From assembly GCF_019884725.1 (NCBI RefSeq), contig NZ_CP082322.1, positions 2,604,001 through 2,668,000 on the forward strand: DNA of 64,000 nt. The letters are read 5' to 3'. The stretch comes from Leucobacter tenebrionis (GTDB taxonomy: Bacteria; Actinomycetota; Actinomycetes; Actinomycetales; Microbacteriaceae). Positions 34,404-44,037 of the stretch are shown piece after piece; the stretch's first letter is position 1, and every line of letters starts with the position of its first letter. The notes under the pieces are model-generated. The model made no database searches. It saw only the letters and a list, made by a program, of their open reading frames with translations, and was not told the DNA's origin. Both the position numbers and the translations under genes were made by a program.

Positions 34404-34440
34404 GCCCGCCTGTCGGCGGGCCGCTGCTCACCTCGTGAGC
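34404..34440 (+). other. Candidate oriT: two adjacent hairpins upstream of the relaxase
   Basis: GCCCGCC-TGTC-GGCGGGC (34404-34421) and GCTCAC-CTC-GTGAGC (34426-34440) are two perfect stem-loops separated by 4 nt, ending 20 bp before the MobF relaxase ATG. MobF relaxases recognise hairpins next to nic, and oriT is commonly just upstream of the relaxase gene. A nic site is not identifiable. The second hairpin could also affect translation of the relaxase. Confidence 0.5.
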
Positions 34441-34460
34441 AAGCAGATAGGGCGGCGTGG

Positions 34461-37400
34461 ATGACGGTTTCGATGCGTGTGATGAGCGCTGGCGATGGGT
34501 ATAAGTACCTGTTGCGCACTGTCGCGGCCGGCGATGGTGACCGCTCGCTCTCGACTCCGTTGACGCGCTACTACAACGCCGAGGGCACACCGCCGGGTCG
34601 TTGGCTCGGCGCCGGAGTCGCCACGCTCGGCGGCGGACGGATCAACGTGGGCGATCAGGTCTCCGAAGCACAGCTCCAGCTCCTCGTCGGCATGGGCCGC
34701 GACCCCATCACCGGGGAACCGCTTGGCCGCGCGTACCCCGAGTACCGAACCGTGGCCGAGCGGGTTGAGGCGCGGGCCGGGGCACTCGATCCATCGCTCG
34801 GGCCAGCGTCACGCGCGGAGGCGGTCGCGGCCATGGAAACGGAGGAGGCCGAGCGCGGTACGCGACGGGCGGTTGCGGGGTTCGACTTCACGTTCAGCAT
34901 CCCGAAGTCCGCAAGCTCACTCTGGGCGGTTGCGGATGCCGGGACGCAGGCGTTGATCGCGGATGCACATCATGCGGCGGTTGCGGAGGTGGTTGCGTTC
35001 ATGGAGCGGGAGGTTGCAGCCACCCGCACGGGTGCAACCGGCGGCGACGGCGCGGTTGCACAGGTCGACGTCCGCGGCCTGATCGTCACGGCGTTCGATC
35101 ACTACGACAGCCGGGCGGGCGACCCGCACCTGCACACGCATGTCGTCATCAGCAACAAGGTGCAGACCGTCCTCGACGGCAAATGGCGGTCGCTGGACGG
35201 GCGACCGATGCACGCCGCCGTCGTCGCCCTCTCCGAACTGCACGAGGCCGTCTTCGCTGACCACCTCACCCGGATGCTCGGCGTCTCGTGGGAGACGCGC
35301 GACATGGGCCGCGACCGCAACCCTGCGTGGGCGATCACTGCGGTGCCGGAGGCGCTGGTGAAGGAGTTCTCCACTCGCGCCCGGCACATCGACGCCGAGA
35401 CGGATCGCCTCATCGGCCAGTACGTCGAGGCGCATGGGCGGCGGCCGTCGCCGGCGACGATCATGAAGCTCCGCGCCCAGGCCACCCTCTCGACCCGGCC
35501 GGAGAAGGAGGTGCGGTCGCTGGCCGATCTCACGGTCTCGTGGCGGGAGCGGGCCGGGAGGGTGCTCGGGTCGGATGCGACCTCGTGGGCGCGCAGTGTG
35601 ACGGTGAACGAGGAGCCTCTGCTGCTGCGCGCGGACGACGTACCGCTGGATGCGATCGCGTCGCTCGGGCAGCACGTGGTGGCCGCGGTCGGTGAGAAGC
35701 GCTCCACCTGGCATCGCTGGAACCTCACGGCCGAGGCCGCGCGGCAGACGATGGGCTACCGGTTCGCGTCGACCGAGGATCGAGAAGCCATCGTCGGACT
35801 GATTGTGGATGCCGCGGAAGCCGCGTCGCTGTGCCTGACTCCGCCGGAGCTCGCCTCCAGTCCTGCCGCGTTCCGCCGGCCGGATGGCACGAGTGTGTTC
35901 CGGCCGAAGCACTCCGCGCTGTTCTCCTCCGAGGTGCTGCTGGCCGCCGAAGACCGCCTCCTCGAGCGCGCCCGCACCACCACGGCACCGACCGTGCCAC
36001 TGACCACCGTCGAACGGGTTACGAAGCGGCCCGACAGCAAGGGGCGGATGCTGGGTGACGACCAGGCGGCCGCATTGACGAAGATCGCGCTCTCAGGGCG
36101 GGTGGTCGATGTGCTGGTCGGCCCGGCGGGGGCTGGGAAGACGACGGCGATGTCGGTTTTGCGGCGGGCGTGGGAGTACGAGCACGGGCGCGGCAGCGTG
36201 GTTGGGCTCGCGCCGTCCGCGGTCGCGGCGCAGGTCCTGGCCGATGACCTCGGCATCCCCACCGAGAACACGGCGAAGTGGCTCGACACCCACGACCGCA
36301 CCGACGAGACGTTCCGCAAGGGTCAGCTCGTGATCGTTGACGAGGCGTCGCTGGCGGGCACGCTCTCCCTCGACCGCATCACCACATTGGCGGAGAAGGC
36401 CGGGGCGAAGGTGCTGCTGGTCGGGGATCACGCCCAGCTCCAGTCCGTCACCGCAGGTGGCGCGTTCTCCCTCCTCGTTCACGACCGCGACGACGCCCCG
36501 GAGTTGGTCGATGTGCACCGGTTCGTCAACCCGTGGGAGAAGACGGCATCCCTCGCGCTGCGGCACGGCCGCACCGACGTCATCGACACCTACGCCGAGA
36601 ACGGCCGCGTGATCGGCGGGGAGACCGAGGAGATGATCGACGCCGCCTACACCGCCTGGCGCACCGACACCCTCGCCGGGCGGGCCAGTGTGCTCGTGAC
36701 CGACTCGAATGAGTCCGTCCAGGCGCTCAACAACCGGGCACGCGCTGATCTGATCCTCAATGGCACCGTGAACGCCCGCCGTGAGGTCGAACTGCACGAC
36801 GGAATGAGGGCTGCGGTCGGGGATACGGTCATCACTCGCCGCAACGACCGCCGCCTCCGCGCGGGACGGTCCTGGGTCCGCAACGGCGACAGGTGGACGG
36901 TCACCGAGGTCCGTGACGACGGCGCTCTCACCCTCCGCCGCGCAGGGCGCACGTGGGGCGCCTCGGTCGTGGTCCCGGCTGAGTACGCGGCCGAACATCT
37001 CGACCTCGGTTACGCCGTGACGTCATACCGGGCGCAGGGCATCACCGTGGACTCCTCGTACGTCCTGGCGGATGCGTCGATGACCAGGGAGACGTTCTAT
37101 GTCGCCATGACCCGTGGCCGCGAGGAGAACATCGCCTACGTCGCCGTCGACAAGCCCGACCCCGCCCACGACGGCCCGCACCCCGGCGACAACACCGAGG
37201 TGACAGCCCGGTCGGTGCTGTTTGGGGTGCTGCAGCACATCGGTGCCGAGCTGTCCGCGCATGAGACGATCACCGCCGAACAGGACACCTGGGCCTCGAT
37301 CGCGCAGCTCGCCGCCGAGTACGAGACCCTGGCCGCCGCCGCACAACACGACCGCTGGGCCGCGCTCATCCGAGCATCGGGTCTCAGCGACGACGACGCA

Positions 37401-38018
37401 GACGACGCGATCGCCTCACCCGCATTCGGAGCGCTGACCGCCGAGCTCCGTCGGGCCGAAGCGAACCAGCACGACGTCGAGACCCTGCTGCCACGCCTTG
37501 TGCGAGCACGCGGGTTCGGGGACGCCGACGACATCGCCTCGGTCCTGCACTACCGCGTCGCAAAGGCGACCGCGCGGCCATCAGGGTCCGGGCGCGCGCG
37601 AAACGCACCACGCTTGATCGCCGGTCTCATCCCCGAAGCCACCGGCACCGTGCCGTCCGAGATGCGGCAGGCGCTGACCGAGCGACGCGACCTCATCGAG
37701 ACCCGGGCCGATGCGCTCCTCGACATCGCGCTCACCGAGAAGCACGAGTGGATCACGAAGCTCGGCGTCCAGCCGAAGCAGGCACGAGCAGCCCAGGCAT
37801 GGCGGCATGCCGCGCGCACCATCGCCGCCTACCGCGACCGCTACGGCATCACCGGACCCGCGCCCCTCGGAGCACCCGCCGAAGCCGAGACGCAGATGAT
37901 CGACGCCGCCCGTGCCCGTGCCGCCCTTGGCCGGGCTAGGAGCCTCTCCCAGGCTGAGCAGCCTGACCAGGGGCCATCGCGCCGCACGGGCGCGCAGCGG
38001 GTCAGGCCGTCGTTGTAA
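34461..38018 (+). CDS. MobF-family conjugative relaxase/helicase
   Basis: 1185 residues. The TrwC-type relaxase domain covers about 1-420, with tyrosines near the N-terminus (SAGDGYKYLL, Y14/Y16; YYN at 37-39) and the three-histidine metal motif DPHLHTH (H223, H225, H227) after FDHY (H214). The helicase part has Walker A GPAGAGKTT (554-562), VIVDEASLAG as Walker B and the late TraI/RecD2 motif LGYAVTSYRAQGITVDSSYV. It nicks oriT, attaches to the 5' end and unwinds the strand during transfer. The C-terminal 200 residues are helical and probably contact the coupling protein. ATG 34461 was chosen; a start at 34473 is possible. No coupling protein is nearby. Confidence 0.93.
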   Translation: MTVSMRVMSAGDGYKYLLRTVAAGDGDRSLSTPLTRYYNAEGTPPGRWLGAGVATLGGGRINVGDQVSEAQLQLLVGMGRDPITGEPLGRAYPEYRTVAERVEARAGALDPSLGPASRAEAVAAMETEEAERGTRRAVAGFDFTFSIPKSASSLWAVADAGTQALIADAHHAAVAEVVAFMEREVAATRTGATGGDGAVAQVDVRGLIVTAFDHYDSRAGDPHLHTHVVISNKVQTVLDGKWRSLDGRPMHAAVVALSELHEAVFADHLTRMLGVSWETRDMGRDRNPAWAITAVPEALVKEFSTRARHIDAETDRLIGQYVEAHGRRPSPATIMKLRAQATLSTRPEKEVRSLADLTVSWRERAGRVLGSDATSWARSVTVNEEPLLLRADDVPLDAIASLGQHVVAAVGEKRSTWHRWNLTAEAARQTMGYRFASTEDREAIVGLIVDAAEAASLCLTPPELASSPAAFRRPDGTSVFRPKHSALFSSEVLLAAEDRLLERARTTTAPTVPLTTVERVTKRPDSKGRMLGDDQAAALTKIALSGRVVDVLVGPAGAGKTTAMSVLRRAWEYEHGRGSVVGLAPSAVAAQVLADDLGIPTENTAKWLDTHDRTDETFRKGQLVIVDEASLAGTLSLDRITTLAEKAGAKVLLVGDHAQLQSVTAGGAFSLLVHDRDDAPELVDVHRFVNPWEKTASLALRHGRTDVIDTYAENGRVIGGETEEMIDAAYTAWRTDTLAGRASVLVTDSNESVQALNNRARADLILNGTVNARREVELHDGMRAAVGDTVITRRNDRRLRAGRSWVRNGDRWTVTEVRDDGALTLRRAGRTWGASVVVPAEYAAEHLDLGYAVTSYRAQGITVDSSYVLADASMTRETFYVAMTRGREENIAYVAVDKPDPAHDGPHPGDNTEVTARSVLFGVLQHIGAELSAHETITAEQDTWASIAQLAAEYETLAAAAQHDRWAALIRASGLSDDDADDAIASPAFGALTAELRRAEANQHDVETLLPRLVRARGFGDADDIASVLHYRVAKATARPSGSGRARNAPRLIAGLIPEATGTVPSEMRQALTERRDLIETRADALLDIALTEKHEWITKLGVQPKQARAAQAWRHAARTIAAYRDRYGITGPAPLGAPAEAETQMIDAARARAALGRARSLSQAEQPDQGPSRRTGAQRVRPSL

Positions 38019-38161
38019 GCGCGGATGACTGCGCTGGCGTTGGTCGTCGTGTCGTCTGCGCTCCGGCCCTGTAACTCGGGCATCATAGATAGCACCATGA
38101 CTGTTCGAGTTGGACCGGCGACACGTATCTCCTGACACCGTTCGCCAGGACGGAGGTAGAC

Positions 38162-40750
38162 GTGACCGCCGATGAGGTCTCGGTCAACTTGGGGGATGCG
38201 ACTCCCCGACGCCTGCTGGTGGATTGGGCGAACGGGCAGGACGCGTGGGTGCGTCAGCTCACCGCCGAAACGATCCTGTCCCGGCAGGCCCCGAGTGACG
38301 CCCTGCTGGACGCCGCGTACGCCACATTTCTCGCCGAGAAGGGTCTCGGTGACGGTGACGCTCCCGAAATCCCGAAGCTCGAGCTGGCCGCGGCAGATGC
38401 AGCGGAGGAGGACACGCTCGAACTGGTCAGTCTGGCTAACATCGAAGGTGTCAATGCGCTCGCCGCGGACCAGGAACTCGGTTTTGATTCGGAGCTGACG
38501 GTTCTGTTCGGACAGAACGGATCAGGGAAGACCGGATACGCGCGAATCCTGAAGCGGATATCGGCTGTGCGTACGGCCGAGGACATCCTGCCGAACGCAC
38601 ACGCGGTGCATCTCGACACCCCGCCGTCTCCCAGCGCAGACATCGCCTATCGCCTGTCCGGCACGGAGTCGTCGGTGCGATGGCGCGACGAAGCCGGCCT
38701 TGCACCGTTCACTCGCATCAGTGTGTTCGACGCCAGTGCGGTGTCCCTGCACGTCGACAGCGACCTGGGCTATGTCTACACACCCGCCGAACTCGCGCTG
38801 TTTGCTCACGTCGCTACGGGCATACAAGGAGTGCAGCAGCGGATTGCAGCAGAGGTGAGCACCTTGGCGCCAGGGAGCAACCCGTTGCTCTCACGGTTCA
38901 CACGCGGCACGAAGGTGTACCCCGTGATCGAGACGCTCGGCGCCACCACCGAACTCGCGGAACTCGATGCGCTCGCAACGCTGCCCAAAGACGCGGAGTC
39001 CGATCGCGAACGACTGGAAAGCGAGGTCGCCGCGCTGCGTTCGAACTCTCTCGACGCGATTCTCTCTAGTTCGCAGGAAGCGGAGCGGCAACTCACACGC
39101 TTGCTCGGCGTCCTCAACGTCGCGCAGAACTTCGACGCGGCCGCATATGAGACCGCACGATCCAAGCTCGAACAGGCCGAGCAGCGGAGAGCAGAGGCAC
39201 GGGAACAGCTCTTCAGCCAGGACGAACTGCCAGGACCGGCGGATGAGGAGTGGCAAGAGTTCATCGTTGCCGGCGAGTCGTATCGACAGCACCTCGGCCG
39301 CGAGCACTACCCGGCCACCGGCGACTCCTGCTTGTACTGCATGCAGGAACTCAGCCCGACGGCTCTGAACCTTCTCACTCGCTACCGCACGTTCCTGGAC
39401 GAGACGCTCATCCGTCAGGTGCAAGATGCGAACGCCGCCCTGGCGGCTTCAAAGTTCGCCGTCAACGAAGCAGAACTGGCTCGCGCGATCGAGTTCGCCT
39501 CGGAACAAAAGGACTGTGAGAAACCTCCTGCATGGGCAAGCCAAGCGTGTGAGGTTCTCGGGGCAATACGGGCCATCGCGGAGGAGACCGCTGACGGACA
39601 GCCTGTCGCTCCGAGCTCGCTCCGCGAGGACGCACGTGCCCTTGCTACCGCCGTGTCAACAGAACTGGAAAGCACCAGTGCTGCCGTCCGACAGATGGCA
39701 GACGACAAGGCCAATGCTGCTACCGCGCTCGCCGAGAAGCAGAAAGCCGTCGCGGAGCTGATCGCGCGCATCGAGCTGAACCGGAACCTAGCCGGTGCCC
39801 GCGAGTATGTGCGACGCGCGCGACGAGCTCAGCAACTCGAGAAGCTCTCTCGTGTCATATCGAACGGTGCATCGAAGCAGCTCACGGTGCAGTCGAAACT
39901 CGCGAGCGAGGATCTCGTGAACAAGAACTTCGAGACGCTCTTCGCCGAGGAGTGCGCCCGCTTGCGTGCGCCACAGGTCGCGCTCCGATTCCAAGGCAGG
40001 AGCGGACAGGCTCAACGTAAGAAGGCCGTCGCCTCCTACAAGCCGTCCGCTGTGCTCTCAGAAGGAGAGCAGAAGGTCTTGGCGCTGGCGGACTTCCTCG
40101 CCGAAAGCCGGATGCGTGGAACGAAGGCGCCGCTGATTTTCGACGACCCGGTGACGAGCCTTGACTACCGTCGGCTCGATGAGGTCGCGGCCCGTATCCA
40201 GAACCTCGCCGAGACGCACCAGGTCGTTGTCTTGACTCACAACATCATGTTCGCGTCGGCGCTGATCGCGGCTCGGCAGAACAAGAAACTACGAACACGC
40301 ATCTACGAGGTCCGCGATGGCGGGGCGGCCAAGGGAATCCTGGCGCCGGACGTCGAGCCGAGGTTGGACACGCCCGCGGACCTCGCGAAACGGATCAACG
40401 CGAAACTGCAAGAGATGCCCAGTGCCGAACCCGTAGTTCAAGATGCGCTCATCAAGGAGACATACGACCTGATCCGTGCCTGGTGCGAAGCGTTCGTAGA
40501 GCAGGAGCTGCTGCAAAACGTCACGCAGCGCTATCGCAAGAACATCATGATGACGCGCCTGTCCAAGATCGACAGTTCCCGACTCGATGACGCGATCGCG
40601 GTTATCGAGCCTCTCTTCGACCGCGCGTGCGAGCGGATGACCGGGCACTCTCACGCGGCCGAGTACATGAGCACCAAACCGACCGTCGGAGATGTCCAGG
40701 AAGACTGGGAGAGAGCCAAGGCAGCGCGGTCTGCCTACATCGCATCCTGA
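38162..40750 (+). CDS. RloC-like zinc-hook ATPase with C-terminal HEPN-type nuclease region
   Basis: 862 residues from GTG 38162 with GGAGG 6 bp upstream. It shows a Rad50/SMC-type ABC ATPase: Walker A FGQNGSGKTG (117-124), a coiled-coil interior interrupted by a CxxC zinc-hook (CLYC, 390-393), signature LSEGEQK (632-638), Walker B LIFDDPVTSLD (D661/D662) and H-loop LTHN (H693). The last 100 residues carry RAWCE (R772, E776) followed by the conserved pattern CERMTGHSH (H829/H831), matching the R-x3-E...H triad of PrrC/RloC anticodon nucleases. RloC proteins are DNA-damage-responsive tRNA nucleases used in phage exclusion. No restriction genes are adjacent, so it would act alone. The family call is firm; the nuclease activity is inferred. 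Confidence 0.82.
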   Translation: MTADEVSVNLGDATPRRLLVDWANGQDAWVRQLTAETILSRQAPSDALLDAAYATFLAEKGLGDGDAPEIPKLELAAADAAEEDTLELVSLANIEGVNALAADQELGFDSELTVLFGQNGSGKTGYARILKRISAVRTAEDILPNAHAVHLDTPPSPSADIAYRLSGTESSVRWRDEAGLAPFTRISVFDASAVSLHVDSDLGYVYTPAELALFAHVATGIQGVQQRIAAEVSTLAPGSNPLLSRFTRGTKVYPVIETLGATTELAELDALATLPKDAESDRERLESEVAALRSNSLDAILSSSQEAERQLTRLLGVLNVAQNFDAAAYETARSKLEQAEQRRAEAREQLFSQDELPGPADEEWQEFIVAGESYRQHLGREHYPATGDSCLYCMQELSPTALNLLTRYRTFLDETLIRQVQDANAALAASKFAVNEAELARAIEFASEQKDCEKPPAWASQACEVLGAIRAIAEETADGQPVAPSSLREDARALATAVSTELESTSAAVRQMADDKANAATALAEKQKAVAELIARIELNRNLAGAREYVRRARRAQQLEKLSRVISNGASKQLTVQSKLASEDLVNKNFETLFAEECARLRAPQVALRFQGRSGQAQRKKAVASYKPSAVLSEGEQKVLALADFLAESRMRGTKAPLIFDDPVTSLDYRRLDEVAARIQNLAETHQVVVLTHNIMFASALIAARQNKKLRTRIYEVRDGGAAKGILAPDVEPRLDTPADLAKRINAKLQEMPSAEPVVQDALIKETYDLIRAWCEAFVEQELLQNVTQRYRKNIMMTRLSKIDSSRLDDAIAVIEPLFDRACERMTGHSHAAEYMSTKPTVGDVQEDWERAKAARSAYIAS

Positions 40751-40844
40751 ACGATGAGGGCGTTCCAGGAATGCGGCTTTGCCAGGTTCGGAATCCTTCA
40801 CGACTGCCGAGAACGGAGGGCCCCCAAGGGTCGCAGCGGTGGGG

Positions 40845-41406
40845 CTAGAGGCTTCGGGGCGGTCTTCGCATGGGATGGCTGACGCTAGGGTCGCGTGAGA
40901 ATGTTTGCGAATTTTCATCCGCAGAACCGAAGAGTGCGGAGATGTCTGCAGCGTCCGTCACGAGGGACGCGACGCCTTGGCGCAACAGCCGGTGCGTCCC
41001 GGCACTGGACACACTGGTTACCGGACCGGGCACGGCGCCGACCGGGCGGCCGAGCTGCGCAGCGCGGGCGGCGACGTTGAGGGAGCTGGAGCGATAGCCG
41101 GCCTCCACGACGACGGTTGCACCGGAGAGGGCACCGAGGATGCGATTGCGGGCGAGGAACCGCCACTTGGTCGGCGCGGAGCCGGGCGGCATCTCACTGG
41201 CGAGCAGGCCGAGGTCTCCGACTCGTGCCAGCAGCTCACGATTGCCGGATGGGTAGAGGCGATCCAAGCCGCCGACCATGACAGCGAGGGTCTGCCCGCC
41301 TGTGGCGAGTGCGGCTCGGTGTGCGGCGTCGATGCCGTAGGCGCCGCCGGCCACGATGATCCGCTCAGCATGGGTCAGATTGGAGGCGAGTTCGCCCGTG
41401 TGATTT
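40845..41406 (-). pseudogene. dprA: DprA/Smf-like protein, 5'-truncated by IS21
   Basis: The minus frame reads GELASNLTHAERIIVAGGAYGID, then VMVGGLDRLYPSGNRELL, ARNRILGALSGATVVVEAGY and GRPVGAVPGPVTSVSSAGTH, which is the Rossmann-like core of DprA in the right order. The N-terminal half is missing: homology ends at about 41406, where IS21 terminal repeats start. DprA loads RecA onto incoming single strands. The 5' half is not on the other side of the IS (a phnA gene is there), so insertion was followed by rearrangement or deletion. The protein as left is probably non-functional. Confidence 0.8.
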
Positions 41407-41536
41407 TGTCGATGAGTTCCGACAGCGACTATCGGTGAATTTCGACAGCACTCGACCACGAGAGTCTTTGGATGTTGATGAGTCTCGACAGCACCCGGCA
41501 TGGGGAGGGTTCCCGCGACGATGCGGGGAGCTTCTG

Positions 41537-43187
41537 GTGAAGGATTCTCGGGTTGGTCTGTTCGCGGCTATCCGGCGTGACGCGCGGGACGGCCTGTCGA
41601 AGCGCGCCCTGCAACGCAAGCATGGTGTCGGATTCCGGACGGTCGCTGCGGCGTTGGACTCTGCCTGGCCCGCTCAGGGACGGGACCTGCCGCCACGAGC
41701 ATCACGGTTGGACCCGTTCAAGGATGTGATCGATGGCTGGCTGCGGGACGATCTGTCCGCGCCGCGGAAACAGCGGCATACGGTCGTGCGAATCCATCAA
41801 CGCCTGTTGGATGAGCACAGTGCGTTGGATGTGTCGTACGGGATGGTGCGTGCGTACGTCGCCCGCCGTACGCGCGAGATCCATGCCGAGGCTGGTCGCG
41901 TAGCGGGGGACGTGTTCATTCCGCAGTCGCATCTTCCTGGGCAGGATGCGGAGGTCGACTTCGGGGACGTGATGATTCGGCTGAGAGGTGAGGCGGTGAC
42001 GTGCACGGTGTTCTGCCTGCGCTTGTCGTACTCAGGCAAGGCCGTGCACCGGGTGTCGGCGACCGCCGGTCAGGAGGCGTTCTTCGAGGGTCACACGCAC
42101 GCCTTCGACGTCCTCGGCGGCGTGCCAGCCGGCAAGATCCGTTACGACAATCTCAAGCCGCTGTCGCGAGCGTGGTCGGTTTCAGCCGGCAACGGGTAGA
42201 GACCGACCGGTGGGTCGCGTTCCGCTCGCACTACGGCATCGACGCCTTCTACTGTCAGCCGGGCATCACCGGAGCGCACGAGAAGGGCGGGGTGGAGGGG
42301 GAAATCGGTAGGTTCCGCCGCAACCGGTTCGTGCCGGTCCCCGAAGTCGAGTCCCTCGCGGAGCTGAACGATCTGATCGATCAATGGGATGCCGAGGACG
42401 AGCAACGGCGGATCGCGCAACGAATCCGCACCGTGGGTGAGCACTTCGCGCTGGAGCGGCCGCTGTTGCAGCCGTTGCCGATCGATATCTTCGAGACGGG
42501 GCGGTGGTTCACGCCGTGGGTGGACAGGTACAGCCAGATCACGGTCCGTATGAACCGGTACTCGGTGCCCGCACGCCTCGTCGGACGCCAGGTGCGCGTG
42601 CTTCTGCATGCGTCCGAGCTGCAGGTCTTCGACGGACGGACAGAGGCCTGCCGTCACGAGAGGTTGATGACCAAAGGCGGCGTCCGGGTCGACCTCGACC
42701 ACTACCTCGAGGTCCTTGACCGCAAGCCCGGCGCGCTCCCGGGCTCCACCGCGCTCGAGCAGGCCCGCGCGTCAGGAACGTTCACGTCCGTCCACGATGC
42801 CTGGTGGGTTGCGGCCCGCAAAGCGCACGGCGATGCGGCAGGGACGCGGGCACTGATCGAGGTGCTCCTCCTGCACAGGCATCTGCCGCGGGATCTCGTG
42901 ATCGCCGGTCTTGCCGCGGCCCTGGGGGCGGGCGCGTTCACCGCTGATGCGGTCGCGTTGGAAGCGCGAAGGATCGCTGACGCGAGCGACGTGTCCCTTC
43001 CGACCGTGACCCGAATCGACGATGGCAACGCTGTCGTGCCTCAGGAGGCCGGCGGGGGCGAGTGAGGCCGGTGGCGTCGTTGACAGAACGGCGTCTGCGG
43101 GCGTCGCAGTTGCCGGCGGACACGAGGCCGTTGCCGACGGTCGATCAGTACGACGCTCTGCTGCCCAGCAGGCGCAACCACCGCTGA
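41537..43187 (+). pseudogene. istA: IS21 transposase IstA, two frameshifts
   Basis: Frame 1 from GTG 41537 (VKDSRVGLFAAIRRDARDG, HTH LSKRALQRKHGVGFRTVAAAL, first Asp in QDAEVDFGDV, second Asp in KIRYDNLKP) ends at 42199. Homology continues in a second frame from about 42150 (RVETDRWVAFRSHYGIDAFY, catalytic Glu in AHEKGGVEGEIGRF) to 43065, and then in a third (TERRLRASQLPADTRPLPTV) to 43187. Adding one G near 42151 and one in the G5 run at 43054-43058 would restore a single IstA of about 550 residues. It is either a true pseudogene or two consensus errors. Confidence 0.85.
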
Positions 43188-43208
43188 CACACGCAAGGGA
43201 GCCGAACG

Positions 43209-44015
43209 ATGCCGACCAAGCCCGCCCCGAACCTGGCGCTGCCCAGACGTCGCGGCCTGACCGAAGAAGCCGCCCGCACCGCGGTCGACCAGGCCTGCCG
43301 GATGCTCCGGCTGCCGACCGTGCGCGCCCAGTTCCCGGACACCGCCGACCAGGCCGCCGCGCAGCAGATGTCGTACAGCGGGTTCCTCGCCGAACTTCTC
43401 ATCGCGGAGTGCGATGACCGCGCCCGGCGGCGTTCCGAACGCCGTATTCGCGCCGCGCAGTTCCCGAGGGAGAAGTCGCTGCGCACGTTCGATTTCGACG
43501 CGAACCCGAACATCGACCCTGCCCTGATCCACACCCTCGCGAAATGCGACTGGGTCGCGAAAGGCCAGCCTGTCTGCCTCATCGGCGACTCCGGCACCGG
43601 GAAGTCGCACCTGCTGATCGCGCTCGGCACCGAGGCCGCGATGGCCGGGTACCGGGTCAAGTACACCCTCGCTACGAAGCTCGCGAACGAGCTCGTCGAA
43701 GCGCCCGATGAACTCGTGCTGTCCAAGACGATCGCCCGCTACGGGCGCGTCGACCTGCTCTGCATCGATGAACTCGGCTACATGCAACTCGACCGCCGCG
43801 GTGCAGAGCTCCTCTTCCAGGTCCTCACCGAACGTGAAGAGAAGAACAGCGTCGCCATCGCCTCCAACGAATCCTTCGCCGGCTGGACCAAAACCTTCAC
43901 CGACCCCAGGCTCTGCGCCGCGATCGTCGACCGGCTCACCTTCGGAGCCGCGATCATCGAAACCGGCACTGACTCCTACCGCCTCGCCCATGCCCGTCAA
44001 GCCCTGGGGCGTTAG
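43209..44015 (+). CDS. istB: IS21 helper ATPase IstB
   Basis: 268 residues. AAA+ ATPase of the DnaC/IstB group: Walker A IGDSGTGKSHLLIALG, Walker B DLLCIDELGYMQLDRRGAELL, sensor region SVAIASNESFAGWTKTF and AAIVDRLTFGAAIIETGTDSYR near the C-terminus. It stimulates IstA by organising target DNA. The sequence is intact, in contrast to istA. ATG 43209 follows the istA 3' end by 21 bp. Confidence 0.92.
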   Translation: MPTKPAPNLALPRRRGLTEEAARTAVDQACRMLRLPTVRAQFPDTADQAAAQQMSYSGFLAELLIAECDDRARRRSERRIRAAQFPREKSLRTFDFDANPNIDPALIHTLAKCDWVAKGQPVCLIGDSGTGKSHLLIALGTEAAMAGYRVKYTLATKLANELVEAPDELVLSKTIARYGRVDLLCIDELGYMQLDRRGAELLFQVLTEREEKNSVAIASNESFAGWTKTFTDPRLCAAIVDRLTFGAAIIETGTDSYRLAHARQALGR

Positions 44016-44037
44016 CACCAAGGCGACGACAGACGGG

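Larger units (their letters stand above)
629..40750. mobile_element. Rearranged integrative/conjugative element (inferred extent)
   Basis: Two blocks of conjugation genes face each other across about 26 kb of accessory genes. The left block (629-7985, minus strand) has prim-pol, ParB-like, M23 peptidase and DUF6112 genes. The right block (34461-40750, plus strand) has a MobF relaxase and an RloC-like gene. In actinobacterial conjugative elements these sets normally occur together. The large T4SS ATPase, the VirB6-like membrane protein, the coupling protein and an integrase are not in the window, so self-transfer is doubtful. The element boundaries are inferred: the left one lies near 625, and the right one may lie at the IS21 insertion near 41407. 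No flanking direct repeat was found for this unit. Confidence 0.5.
41407..44031 (+). mobile_element. IS21-family insertion sequence
   Basis: It contains istA and istB in order. The left end carries two copies of a 20-bp repeat (TGT[C/T]GATGAGT..CGACAGC at 41407-41426 and 41473-41492) plus another CGACAGC at 41443-41449, like the multiple terminal repeats of IS21 elements. The right end is less clear: CGACA at 44027-44031 is the complement of the left TGTCG. No target duplication is visible. The left flank is dprA and the right flank is phnA. Confidence 0.8.

Noticed and set aside
42140-42200. Programmed frameshift in istA
   Set aside because: IS21 istA is not known to need one, there is no slippery heptamer, and the join needs an added base near CCGCTG.
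43062-43187. Separate small ORF between istA and istB
   Set aside because: Its product (TERRLRASQLPADTRPLPTV) is the normal IstA C-terminus in a shifted frame, not a new gene.
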